A DNA stretch of 51,175 bases from Acidobacteriota bacterium (GTDB lineage: Bacteria > Acidobacteriota > Vicinamibacteria > Vicinamibacterales > 2-12-FULL-66-21). Shown piece by piece: positions 1 through 9,134 of the stretch (its first letter is position 1; the number at the start of each line of letters is the position of its first letter). Both the position numbers and the translations under genes were made by a program. The notes beneath the pieces were generated by a model that was not told the origin of the DNA, did no database searches, and saw only the letters and a list, made by a program, of their open reading frames with translations. Where the stretch lies: assembly GCA_003222675.1 (NCBI GenBank), contig QHWT01000059.1:1-51175 (forward strand), given 5' to 3'.

Positions 1-54
1 CGGCGCCGCCACGGAGACGATCGTCGCCTGCTTCACGAAATCGCGGCGGGTCAT
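1..54 (-). CDS. N-terminus of an unidentified Tat-exported protein (partial)
   Basis: Only the first 18 codons lie in the window. Read on the minus strand they give MTRRDFVKQATIVSVAAP, a twin-arginine motif (TRRDF) followed by a hydrophobic stretch, which is the usual start of a Tat signal peptide. A second ATG two codons upstream (position 60) is possible. The product cannot be named; the style matches the other Tat-exported enzymes in this window. Confidence 0.6.
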   Translation of the reverse strand, partial: MTRRDFVKQATIVSVAAP

Positions 55-81
55 GAGCATGGAGCTTGGTTCTTTGACTCC

Positions 82-155
82 CGTGGCTTCCGCCTTTTCA
101 GGCGGAAGACTTCTCAGAAGGCGCGCCGATCGTCCGGCTGAAGCCGGAAGCCACG
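82..155. repeat. composite palindromic (REP/BIME-like) repeat
   Basis: Outer arms CGTGGCTTCCG (82-92) and CGGAAGCCACG (145-155) are perfect inverted repeats of 11 bases. Inside lie two smaller hairpins: CTTCCGCC/GGCGGAAG (87-108, six-base loop) and CCGGCT/AGCCGG (134-147, two-base centre). It sits between two minus-strand genes and may act as a transcript-end structure or be a mobile REP-type element. Confidence 0.6.
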
Positions 156-166
156 AAATCCTTCCT

Positions 167-1381
167 CTATGTCTTCTTCTCCAGCGTCTGGCGAAGACGT
201 CGCGCGACGATCTTCTCCTCGCCGGGCCGCATCATCCATACGCCAACGACAAGCGCGTCCCCTTCTGACCGCGTCCCGATCGAAGGCTCCCCGTCGAGAA
301 GGATCTTGACGACCTGCTCCGCCGTCATCCCGCTGCCTGCCGCCCAGGAGATCCGCACATGGGGCACGTGGTTGGCGACTTCCGGCACGAAGACCTCGGC
401 GGTGACGCCAGGCACCGCCGCGGCGCTGCTGCGGATGATCTCGGCGCGTTTCTCGAACTCGCGCTGCTCCTGCGCATGATCCTTCGCGAGGTAAAACTCC
501 ACCGCGGCCAGCATGCCGACCATCTCTTCCTTGTTGACCTTGAGACCGCGGCCAATCGTATTGCCGTTCGGCGGAGCGTTCAGGCGCGCGGCGGCAATGA
601 GATCCCTTCTTCCGAGCAGCAGGCCGGCACTCTGCGGTCCACGGATGCCTTTGCCCCCTGAGAAGGTGACGAGGTCGAAGCCCATTTTCGTGTACTTCCA
701 CAGGTTGTCCACAGGCGGCACATCCGCCGCGGCGTCGTTGAACGTCGGGACGGAGTGCTTCTTCCCGAGTTCGACGAACTCCTCGTCCTGGATCCGCCCC
801 ACCTTGTTGTTGTTGTTGTAGAACAGCATCATCGCGGTCTTGTCGTTGATCGACTGCTCCAGATCTTCGCGCGTTTCCACCTCGACGAGCCGCACACCAC
901 AGTTGCGGACGGCATGGTCGTAACCGAAACGGTGTGACTTCTGGATGATGACCTCGCGCTTCATCCCTGCAAGGTTGGGGAGATCGACCATCTTCTGTCG
1001 GTCCACTCCCGTGAGAACCGCAGCGGTCCCAAGCGTGAGGGCGGACGCGGCGCCTGACGTCACCATGGCTGCCTCGCAGTGGACGAGCGTGGCGATTCGT
1101 TCGCCAATCTTGTCGTGGAGCTCGTCGAGCATGACGTAGTGCCCCGAAGCGTAGTTGATGGCCTCCATCACTTCATGCGGCATCAGCGACGCGGTCATCG
1201 CCGTGTATGTCCCTGCCGCGTTGATGAACGGACGGACACCCAGCTCGCGAAAGTAGTCGCGCTCTCCCCGTCCGACAACTGCGCCTCCGGCAGCGCCGAG
1301 TGGACGCGTGCCGGCGCCGATGAATCCTCCCACAAGCGGCAATCCCGAAGCGGTCGTCAAAAAACGTCGTCGGCTCCACAT
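167..1381 (-). CDS. Tat-exported PLP-dependent enzyme of the SelA/DgaE-like fold
   Basis: 404 residues from the ATG at 1381, chosen because it gives MWSRRRFLTTASGLPLVGG, a clean Tat signal; an upstream in-frame extension to 1498 has no signal-like sequence. The body has the layout of the family that includes L-seryl-tRNA selenium transferase and D-glucosaminate-6-phosphate ammonia-lyase: an FNDAAAD segment (Asp about residue 216) and the probable Schiff-base lysine in FSGGKGIRGPQS (about Lys244). The reaction cannot be named. It is very unlikely to be the tRNA-modifying SelA because it has an export signal. The nearest upstream gene is divergent, about 100 bases away. Confidence 0.8.
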   Translation of the reverse strand: MWSRRRFLTTASGLPLVGGFIGAGTRPLGAAGGAVVGRGERDYFRELGVRPFINAAGTYTAMTASLMPHEVMEAINYASGHYVMLDELHDKIGERIATLVHCEAAMVTSGAASALTLGTAAVLTGVDRQKMVDLPNLAGMKREVIIQKSHRFGYDHAVRNCGVRLVEVETREDLEQSINDKTAMMLFYNNNNKVGRIQDEEFVELGKKHSVPTFNDAAADVPPVDNLWKYTKMGFDLVTFSGGKGIRGPQSAGLLLGRRDLIAAARLNAPPNGNTIGRGLKVNKEEMVGMLAAVEFYLAKDHAQEQREFEKRAEIIRSSAAAVPGVTAEVFVPEVANHVPHVRISWAAGSGMTAEQVVKILLDGEPSIGTRSEGDALVVGVWMMRPGEEKIVARRLRQTLEKKT

Positions 1382-1478
1382 GTCGCGTCTCCATTGGACG
1401 TTTGCATTGCGGCTTCTGCGGCGAGAGGATAGCAGGTTGCCGCAAAAAACCAATCTCAATGCCAAACGCTGAACGCTG

Positions 1479-3730
1479 ATGTCAATTCCTCCGGCCACGA
1501 TTCTGGGGCTCTTGCTCGCGGCGTTCGACGCCCGCGAGCAGACGCTCGAGGTTGGGAAGCAGGCTTACGAAGCCCGATGCGTGGGGTGTCATGGATCAGA
1601 TGGTGCCGGCGGCGCGCACGGCCCCGGAACCGCAGCGGCATTCCCGAAGCGGGCATGCCAGCTTTCGCGATCCCCGACGCGGAGCTCGACGCAGTCGTCA
1701 GTTATCTGGAAGTCCTGCGCTCGCCCGCGACCGATCACCCTACGCCTGGCGACGCGGTTGCCGGCGAACGCTTCTTCACGGGAGAAGGCCACTGCACGAG
1801 GTGCCACATGGTACGCGGCCGGGGCGGCATTCTCGGCCCCGATCTATCGAATCTCGCGCGCGAACGAAGGACGCCGCAGATAGACCACGCGTTGCGCGAG
1901 CCAGGCACGTCGCGGTCCTTCAGAGCTCTGTCATTACGCATGCGCGACGGCGCAGCGCTTCGTGGCATCGCGAAATACGAGACTCCGTTCGACCTTGGCG
2001 TCGTTGATTTGGACGGGAAGTTTCACTCCATTCCCAGGCCACAGGTCGCGGAAGTGACGTGGGAACGATCGCTGATGCCGAAAATGCAAGCATCGACCGA
2101 AGAGATGCAGAACCTGATGGCATATCTCACTCGTCTGATCGTGGACCGCTCACCGGGGGCAACGTTCCGCGGGCACGATGCGATCGGTGAAGGCCTCACG
2201 TTCGAGGATATCGCTCGTCCGAAGGCCGGAGAGTGGCCAACGTATCATGGACACCTGAGCGGGAATCGTCACAGCTCCCTGGATCAGATCAACACCAACA
2301 ATATCGCGCGGCTCGCACCCGCGTGGACTTTCCCGGTTCCTGGAGCACACGGCGCGCTTCAAGTCACTCCCCTCGTCGTCGACGGACTGATGTACGTGAC
2401 AGCCGTCAACGCCGTCTGGGCGCTCGATGCGCGGACCGGCGGCGAAGTGTGGCACTACAGCCGGCCTCGCACGCCGGAACTTGTCGGGGATGCGGCAGGC
2501 GGCATCAATCGCGGCGTGGCGGTGGCTGGCGATCGCGTCTTCATGGAGACAGATCATGCGCACGTCATTGCGCTTCACCGCATCGGCGGTCAGCTCCTCT
2601 GGGATGTCGAGATGGCGGACCATCGCCTGCACTACGGCGGCACGAGCGCGCCGCTCGTGATCAACGACCTCGTGATCGCGGGCGTGTCCGGCGGGGATGA
2701 AGGCAATCGAGGATTCATCGACGCATATAAAGCATCGACTGGCGAGCGTGTCTGGCGTTTCTGGACGGTTCCCGCGCAAGGAGAGCCATTGTCCGATACC
2801 TGGGTTGGCAAAGCGCTGGAGCACCCGTGTGCCTCGACCTGGCTGACGGGAACGTACGATCCGGACGCGCAGCTGCTCTACTGGCCGACCGGCAACCCGT
2901 GTCCCGACTACAACGGCGACGAGCGCAAGGGCAACAACCTGTACTCGAACTCCGTGGTCGCGCTCGAGCCGACGACGGGGACGCTGAAGTGGTATTTCCA
3001 GTTCACGCCGCACGATCTTCATGACTGGGACGCGACCGAAACGCCGTTGCTCGCGGACGTCGATTTTCGCGGCCGCCCGCGAAAGCTGCTGCTCCATGGC
3101 GATCGGAATGGTTTCTTTTACGTGCTCGACCGTCTCACCGGCGAATTCCTGCTCGCGGAGCCCTTTGTCAGGAATCTCACCTGGGCGACCGGCATCGGAC
3201 GCGATGGGCGTCCACTGCTGGCGTCGGGGCAGGCGCCGACATCGGAGGGTACGCGAGCGTGTCCTTCAGAGGCAGGCGCCACGAACTGGCCGTCCACGGC
3301 GTTCAGCCCGGCGACGGGCTTCTTCTATTTGATGGCTGAGGAGTCCTGCAGCATCTTTACGAAAAACGCACAGTGGTGGAAACGAGGAGAGTCTTTCTAC
3401 GGCGGCGGCACACGCCATTCGCCCGGAGACGTCAGCGTGAAATACCTCCGCGCGTTGGACGTGCAGACAGGAAAGGTTGCCTGGGAAATCCCGAACGTCG
3501 GCGGCGGAATCCTCGCGAGCGGGTTGATGAGCACGGCGGGCGGCCTGGTGTTTTATGGCGATTCCGCCGGGGGCGCCCTCGTCGCAGCGGACGCGCAGAC
3601 CGGAAAACTCCTCTGGCACTTCAACACCGGCCAGAGTTGGAAATCGAGCCCCATGACGTACGCGATCGATGGCACGCAGTTCATCGGCATCGCCGCCGGG
3701 TCGACGATCATGACCTTCGCATTGCGTTAG
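1479..3730 (+). pseudogene. cytochrome c-PQQ dehydrogenase (quinoprotein), frame broken in first cytochrome domain
   Basis: The ATG at 1479 opens a signal-like segment and the first haem motif CVGCH, followed by GSDGAGGAHGPG. The reading frame then changes near 1620-1645, and the rest (GIPEAGMPAF onward) continues in another frame to the stop at 3730. The second part has another haem site (CTRCH) and an eight-bladed PQQ-propeller-type domain with NPCPDYNGD, HDLHDWD and GATNWPS segments. The family oxidises alcohols or sugars in the periplasm and passes electrons to cytochrome c. In relatives roughly 20 residues separate the GPG and GIPE segments; they are missing here, and the missing length must be 1 modulo 3. 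Either real decay or an assembly deletion; restored, the gene would encode about 750-770 residues. Confidence 0.8.
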
Positions 3731-3774
3731 AGACATCCACCATAGTCACGTACGATTTCACGCCGAGATCGCGG

Positions 3775-3796
3775 AGCGCGCAGAGCGCGCTTTGTT
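3775..3796 (+). terminator. candidate rho-independent terminator after the PQQ gene
   Basis: AGCGCGC (3775-3781), loop AGA, GCGCGCT (3785-3791), then TTGTTG. It lies about 45 bases after the PQQ-gene stop and between convergent genes. The T tract is short, so strength is uncertain. Confidence 0.45.
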
Positions 3797-3844
3797 GAAC
3801 ACTCAATTTGAAGTTCCTCTCCGTGAGTACGTCCGTGATTCTTC

Positions 3845-5284
3845 TCACGCGAGCAGCTTCGTGACCACCTCGCCGCTGACGTCGGTCAATCGGAACTCTC
3901 GTCCTTGAAATCTGTACGTGAGCTTCTCATGGTCGAGTCCCATCAAATGGAGGATGGTCGCGTGCAGATCGTGGACTTCGATCGGATCCTCGACCACGTT
4001 GTAGCCGAGATCGTCCGTGCGTCCGATGGTGACGCCGCGTTTCACGCCGCCGCCCGCCATCCACATGGTGAACGCGCGCGGGTGATGGTCGCGTCCCATG
4101 AGCCGTGACCCATTGCGTGCCTCGTTCATTGGCGTCCGGCCGAACTCGCCGCCCCAGATGACGAGCGTCGTATCGAGCAGGCCTCGTTGTTTGAGATCCG
4201 TCACAAGGGCGGCGGCCGCGCGATCGGTCTCGAGGCAGAGGGCCGGAACCCTGTTCGCAATGTCGGTTCCGACGGTGGCGCCGTGCGTGTCCCAGCCGCG
4301 GTGATACAGCTGCACGAATCGGACGCCGCGCTCGATCAACCGGCGGGCCAGCAGACAGTTGTTTGCAAACGATACTTTGCCCGGTTCGGTCCCGTACAAC
4401 GCGTGGATCGCCGGCGCTTCGTTCGAGATGTCCGTGAGCTCCGGCACGCTGCTCTGCATCCGATACGCCATCTCGTACGATGCGATACGCGTGTCGATCT
4501 CCGGATCACCCGTCTCGGCCCGATGCAGCCTGTTCAAGTCCGTTACGAGGCCGATTGATTCGCGGCGCGTGAGGGCATCCACGCCCTCGGGATTCGAGAC
4601 GAAGAGGACCGGATCGCCCTTCGATCTGAACTCGACGCCTTGATACACGGTCGGAAGGAATCCGCTTCCCCAGCACGACTTGCCGCCATCCGGCGCGTTC
4701 TCACCCGACAGCAGCACGATGAAGCCAGGCAGGTCGCGGCTCTCGCTCCCGAGCCCATACGCGAGCCACGACCCCATGCTCGGACGGCCGAACACCTGGC
4801 TGCCGGTATTCATGAAGATCTGTCCTGGCGCGTGATTGAACTGCGTCGTGTGAACGGACCGAACGATGGCGATGTCGTCGACGATGGTCGACAGATGCGG
4901 GAGCAGCTCCGACACCTCGGCTGCGGCCTGGCCGTACTTCTTGAACGTAAAAGGCGATCCCAGCAGGCGAGGCGTTCCTTTGATAAAGGCGAACCGCTCT
5001 CCCTTCGGAATGAACTCTGCGGGAATCTCTTCGCCATCATGCTTCTGGAGCGTGGGTTTGTTATCGAACAGATCGAGCTGCGTTGGCGCGCCAGCCATGA
5101 ACAAATAAATGATGTTCCTGGCTTTCGGCGCGAAGTGCGGTGGTCGCGGCGCCATCGGGTCCGCCGCCTGAGCGAACAGCTTGTCGTCGAGCAAGGCAGA
5201 CAGCGCCAGGCCGCCGATGCCAAAACCGGACTGCTTGAAGAAATGCCGCCGGGTGATCGCGCGAAGAATAGCGGGATGCATCAT
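3845..5284 (-). CDS. DUF1501 family exported protein
   Basis: 479 residues. Starts with [20 protein letters not shown], a Tat signal with the RRHFF motif, then the DUF1501 (sulfatase-like alkaline-phosphatase fold) body: [42 protein letters not shown] and a C-terminal [20 protein letters not shown]. The function of the family is not settled; it is nearly always paired with a cytochrome/DUF1549/DUF1553 protein, as here. The start codon overlaps the stop of that upstream gene by four bases (ATGA), so the two are probably translationally coupled. Confidence 0.9.
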   Translation of the reverse strand: MMHPAILRAITRRHFFKQSGFGIGGLALSALLDDKLFAQAADPMAPRPPHFAPKARNIIYLFMAGAPTQLDLFDNKPTLQKHDGEEIPAEFIPKGERFAFIKGTPRLLGSPFTFKKYGQAAAEVSELLPHLSTIVDDIAIVRSVHTTQFNHAPGQIFMNTGSQVFGRPSMGSWLAYGLGSESRDLPGFIVLLSGENAPDGGKSCWGSGFLPTVYQGVEFRSKGDPVLFVSNPEGVDALTRRESIGLVTDLNRLHRAETGDPEIDTRIASYEMAYRMQSSVPELTDISNEAPAIHALYGTEPGKVSFANNCLLARRLIERGVRFVQLYHRGWDTHGATVGTDIANRVPALCLETDRAAAALVTDLKQRGLLDTTLVIWGGEFGRTPMNEARNGSRLMGRDHHPRAFTMWMAGGGVKRGVTIGRTDDLGYNVVEDPIEVHDLHATILHLMGLDHEKLTYRFQGREFRLTDVSGEVVTKLLA

Positions 5285-8200
5285 TCCTTTGTCAGCGTTT
5301 CATCGAGGTTGAGGAGCGCGTTTGCGACGAGCGTCCAGGCGGCCTGTTCAGCCGGATCGAAGCCGTCCACCGCGTAGTCTTTGATGACGCGTGCGGCGGC
5401 GTCGTGATCTGTGCGGAACCGTTCGAGATGTTGCGCATACGAGGCAACGATGCGGTCGAGCTCTTCAACTGTCGGCCTCCGCGAGACCGCGATCCGAAAT
5501 GCACGTGCAGCGCGGAGCTTCAGCTCCGCGGGTTCGGCGCCGCTCGAGCCGCGCGCGACGAGTGAGGACGGTTCGCGCAGGATACGGGCCGCCAGGGCTC
5601 GAGCCGCCTCGAAAAACGCTTCATCGTTCAGCGTGATCAGCGCCTGAAGAGGCGTGTTCGTCCGCACGCGTCGGACGGTGCAGCGCTCGCGGCTCGTGGC
5701 GTCGAACGTCAAAAGGCTTGGATACGGCGCGGACCGTCGGATAAACACGTACAATCCGCGACGGTATCGGTCTTCGCCCGTGCTCGGGATCCATTTCTCA
5801 TCGCTGTACGGTATGTCCCAGATCCCCTCGGGCTGCGGCGGGAACACGCTCGGCCCGCCGATCTTGAGGTTGAGCAAGCCGCTCGCGGCGAGGACCGTAT
5901 CGCGCACCATTTCCGCTTCCATTCGGAAGCGCGGCCCACGCGCGAGCAGACGGTTGTACGGATCGCGGTCCAGGAGCACCCGCGTCGCGGTCGACGTCTG
6001 CCTGTAGGTCGCTGACGTGACGATCAGTTTGTGCAGCGCCTTCATCTGCCAGCCGCTCCGCACGAATTGTGTGGCGAGCCAGTCGAGCAGTTCCGGGTGT
6101 GACGGCGGTGTTCCGCGCGTGCCGAAGTCCTCGCTCGTCTCGACGAGGCCGCGCCCGAAGAACTGCTCCCACGCGCGGTTCACCGCGACGCGCGCGGTCA
6201 GCGGGTTCCGCTCGTCGACGAGCCAGTGAGCCAGCCCGAGACGATTCGGCATCTGGTCCTCGCCAAGTGGATGCAGAACTTCAGGAACGCCCGCGTAAAC
6301 CTTCTCGGTCTTGTCCATGAAGCTGCCACGTCGATGCACGTACGCCGACGGGCGCTCGTACGCAACCCGTTCGCGCATCACGAGTGCCGTCGGAATCGAG
6401 AGCTTCGCGAGCTCCTTTTCCAGAGCGGCCAGCCGATCGCGCGTGGGCTTGAGCGACGGCGCGACCGTGCGATAGAAGGCCGAAAGTTCCGCGCGTTGTT
6501 TCTCCGTCCGATTTGTGGCTGGGATCGCCAGGATGGGTCTGAGCTTCGCCGGGATCTCAACGACGCGCTGCGGGGTGCTGCTGGAGGTCACCGACAGCCG
6601 AAACCGGCCCAGCGCTTGACCGACCGCACTTCCGTAGTGCTTGAGACGAATCCGGAGCCGGACCCCCGCCGCACTCTGCAATGGTCGATCGAGCGTGAAG
6701 ACGATCTGTCGGGCAATCCGTGTTTCGTCCCGGCTCGCGTCGATGCGCCATCCGCGTGGCGCGGACGCGTCGCGCGGGAGAACTTTGGGAGAGAAGGAAT
6801 CGACGCTCGCGCCGCCGGCTGCATCATCGGCCTTGATCGCTTTGAGCGAGGAGGGAAGCGCGGCGAAGCCGCGCCGCCGAGCGAGCGGGGGTGGGGCTCC
6901 GCGAGCATTGAGAGAAGCTGACTGAGATGCCGGGACAACCCCAGGCCCCGACGTCTCAATCTCGATCCCATTCAATTGAAAGTTGCCGTACACATCGCGT
7001 CCGGGCCCTCCTTTCGGCAGCGATGGATCCGGCACCGCCTCGAGGCGAATCGCGGTCACGATTGGGAGCGCCGCCGCGGCCTCGACGGTATAAACCGTCT
7101 CACCCGGGTTCGGCCCCGACGCTGTGACCGATCCGTCGTGCATCGGCGTCAACACCACACCGCCTGTTGCGATCAGCCTCTTCGGCGTGAGTACCGTCCA
7201 GCGCACGGCCGGCTCGAGCCTCATCGTCTGCTCCCACCCAGCCTGAGCGCGGTCGAGCGCCCGCGTTTGCGTTTTTTGGCGTTCGTTCAGCCGATCGATC
7301 TCCGACTGAATGGCTTTTCGTTTCGTTTCCTGCTCGGGCGTCGGCACATCGATCGTCGTCTCGAAGAACTTCGTTCCGTCGCTCCGCTTGCTCACCTCGT
7401 AGTCGGTGTTCGAGAAGAACGCCATCATCCTGTAGTAATCCCGCTGGCTGAACGGATCGTACTTGTGATCGTGGCACTGCGCACAGCCGAGCGTGGTGCC
7501 GAGCCACACTGTCGCGGTCGTGTTGACGCGATCGACGAGCACCTCGTAGAGCGCCTCCTCCGGGTCGATGCCGCCTTCCTCGTTCGTCATCGCATTGCGG
7601 TGGAACCCGCTTGCAATCAATTGATCCCTCGTCGCGTCCGGCAACATGTCGCCGGCGATCTGTTCGATCGTGAAGCGATCGAACGGCATGTCGTGATTGA
7701 GCGCGTCGATCACCCAGTCGCGGTACTTCCACATGACTCGCGGCAAATCGCTCTCCATAATGCGGTGACGCGAGCAGGCGATCGACGAGACGCGCGTACG
7801 CGGCGCCGGTGCCATCCTGCGCGGCCTCCGCGCTGACTTGTTCCACTTCCTCAGGCGATGGCGGAAGCCCGATGAGATCGAGCGAGACACGACGGACGAG
7901 TGTTTCGAGCGGCGCCTCTGAGGATGGCGCCAGGCCTTCGTGCTCGAGCCGGGCGAGGATGAATTGATCGATAGGCGTTCGCATCCAGTTAGCGTTGCGG
8001 ACGGTCGGCAGTGCGGGGCGGACCGGGGCGCGATAAGCCCAATGGCGCGACTGCTCCGTTTCAGCTTGCGATGCAGTCGCGGGTGCATCGGCGCTTTCAG
8101 GCCACACGGCCCCTTGATCGATCCACGCGCGAATCAGCTCGATCTGCGCGCGGGCCAGAGGATCCTTGTCCTTTGGCATCTGGTCCTCGCCATCGAGTCC

Positions 8201-8485
8201 AAGCAGCCGCCGGACCATCAGACTCTGCTCGCTGTTGCCCGGAATGACGGCGGGGCCGGTTTCCCCTCCTTTCATAGCGACGGTTCGCAGATCGAGGCGC
8301 AGGCCGTGCTTCTGCTTCTCGCGACCGTGGCACTCGTAGCAGTGTGTCTGGAGAATGGGCTGGATATCGCGAACGAAGTCGATCGACGGCGCGGCCGTGG
8401 GCTTCTGCGCCTGGACCGACGTCCACGTCAACGCAAGCGCTGCGACTCCGGTGATCGTGCAAACCGTGGGATAGCGGCTGAGCAT
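5281..8485 (-). pseudogene. PSD1-type cytochrome c/DUF1549/DUF1553 protein, frame broken
   Basis: From the ATG at 8485: a Sec signal peptide (to about VQAQ), a planctomycete-type cytochrome c domain (CYECHG, and KDKDPL before the helix AQIELIRAWIDQG), then DUF1549 (LVRRVSLDLIGLPPSPEEV). The frame is lost near 7765, after ASPHYGER, and coding resumes in another frame at LPRVMWKYRDWVIDALN, with a second haem-like site CAQCHDHKYDPF and the DUF1553 C-terminus ending at 5281. Relatives carry about 15-20 conserved residues (roughly WxRHWLDxARYADxNGY) between these points; they are absent, and the missing length must be 2 modulo 3. Downstream DUF1501 gene overlaps by ATGA. Without the break the protein would be about 1,080-1,090 residues. 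Confidence 0.8.
6858..6913. repeat. palindromic repeat inserted in frame in the PSD1 gene
   Basis: GCGCGGC-GAA-GCCGCGC hairpin (6858-6874) followed by GAGCGAGCG (6879-6887), TGGGG and ATTGAGA (6907-6913). On the coding strand it is translated as the low-complexity run ASLNARGAPPPLARRRGFAA. The element at 23783-23831 shares the GGC-GAA-GCC hairpin core and the GAGCGAGCG, TGGGG and ATTGAGA blocks, though with the hairpin in a different position. Confidence 0.45.
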
Positions 8486-8503
8486 GTTCGCAGAAAAGCC
8501 TTC

Positions 8504-8980
8504 TCACCGTGCGGCGATGCAGTCGATTTCAACCAGAGAGTTGCCTGGAACGCCGCCGTAAGCCGCAATCGTCGTCCGCACTGGAGGATTCGGACCAAAC
8601 CGGCCGCGGAAGACTTCGTTCATCGCGTCGAAGTCGTGGAGGTCATGAAGGTACACGTTCACCTTCAGGACCTTCTCCATCGAGGAGCCGGCTTTCTTGA
8701 GCTCGGACTCCAGCTGATCGAGAACAGATTTCGTGTGGACGGTGATATCTCCCGGGCCGTGTTCTCCTTTGCCGGCAATGAACACGAAACCGCCGTACGT
8801 AACCCAGGATGAGAAAAGCGGCGGCTTGCTCTCCGGCGCCGCGTTGTCGCTCGACGTCTTCTTCGCCGTGTCGCTCGTCTGCGCGTGAGCCACCCCGAAC
8901 AGGCCGGCGCCGGCGGCGGCCATCGTGGCAAAGAAAGATCTGATGACGGATCGGCGCGAAGCATTGTCAGTCGGATGCAT
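8504..8980 (-). CDS. exported RidA (YjgF/YER057c/UK114) family protein
   Basis: 158 residues: a Tat-type signal (SRRSVIRSFF... to AHAQ, about residue 34) followed by one RidA domain. Typical segments are FVFIAGKGEHGPGDI, VLKVNVYLHDLHDFDAMNEV and the PVRTTI segment carrying the conserved substrate-binding arginine. Cytosolic RidA deaminates reactive enamine/imine intermediates; the role of an exported form is unknown. The gene is 18 bases upstream of the PSD1 gene on the same strand and probably heads the RidA-PSD1-DUF1501 operon. Confidence 0.85.
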   Translation of the reverse strand: MHPTDNASRRSVIRSFFATMAAAGAGLFGVAHAQTSDTAKKTSSDNAAPESKPPLFSSWVTYGGFVFIAGKGEHGPGDITVHTKSVLDQLESELKKAGSSMEKVLKVNVYLHDLHDFDAMNEVFRGRFGPNPPVRTTIAAYGGVPGNSLVEIDCIAAR

Positions 8981-9097
8981 GGGCGAAGCCTCCCAGTGCG
9001 AGCCTTACGTTGCGCGATTCTGCGGCGAGAGAATATCGGGCCGGACGATTGGAGGCAAGCGGCGCATCGAGGCCGATGCTGTCAAGGTGTTCGACCT

Positions 9098-9131
9098 GTC
9101 CCGCCGAAGCCGCCCTGTGGCGAAGGCGGAC
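9098..9131. repeat. short palindromic (REP-like) repeat
   Basis: Arms GTCCCGCC (9098-9105) and GGCGGAC (9125-9131) pair with one bulged base, with an inner CGCC-CTGT-GGCG hairpin (9111-9122). It lies four bases beyond the stop of the BACON-repeat gene and could end its transcript, though no T tract follows on the minus strand. Confidence 0.5.
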
Positions 9132-9134
9132 GTC

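Noticed and set aside
167-1381. SelA (selenocysteine synthase) near the candidate selenoprotein
   Set aside because: The fold resembles SelA, but a Tat export signal precedes it and it is 20 kb from the AhpD-like gene. It is better read as an exported PLP enzyme and cannot be counted as evidence for selenocysteine use.
2150-3097. 315-residue minus-strand frame within the PQQ gene
   Set aside because: Arginine-rich translation without motifs, antisense to the PQQ domain; a shadow.
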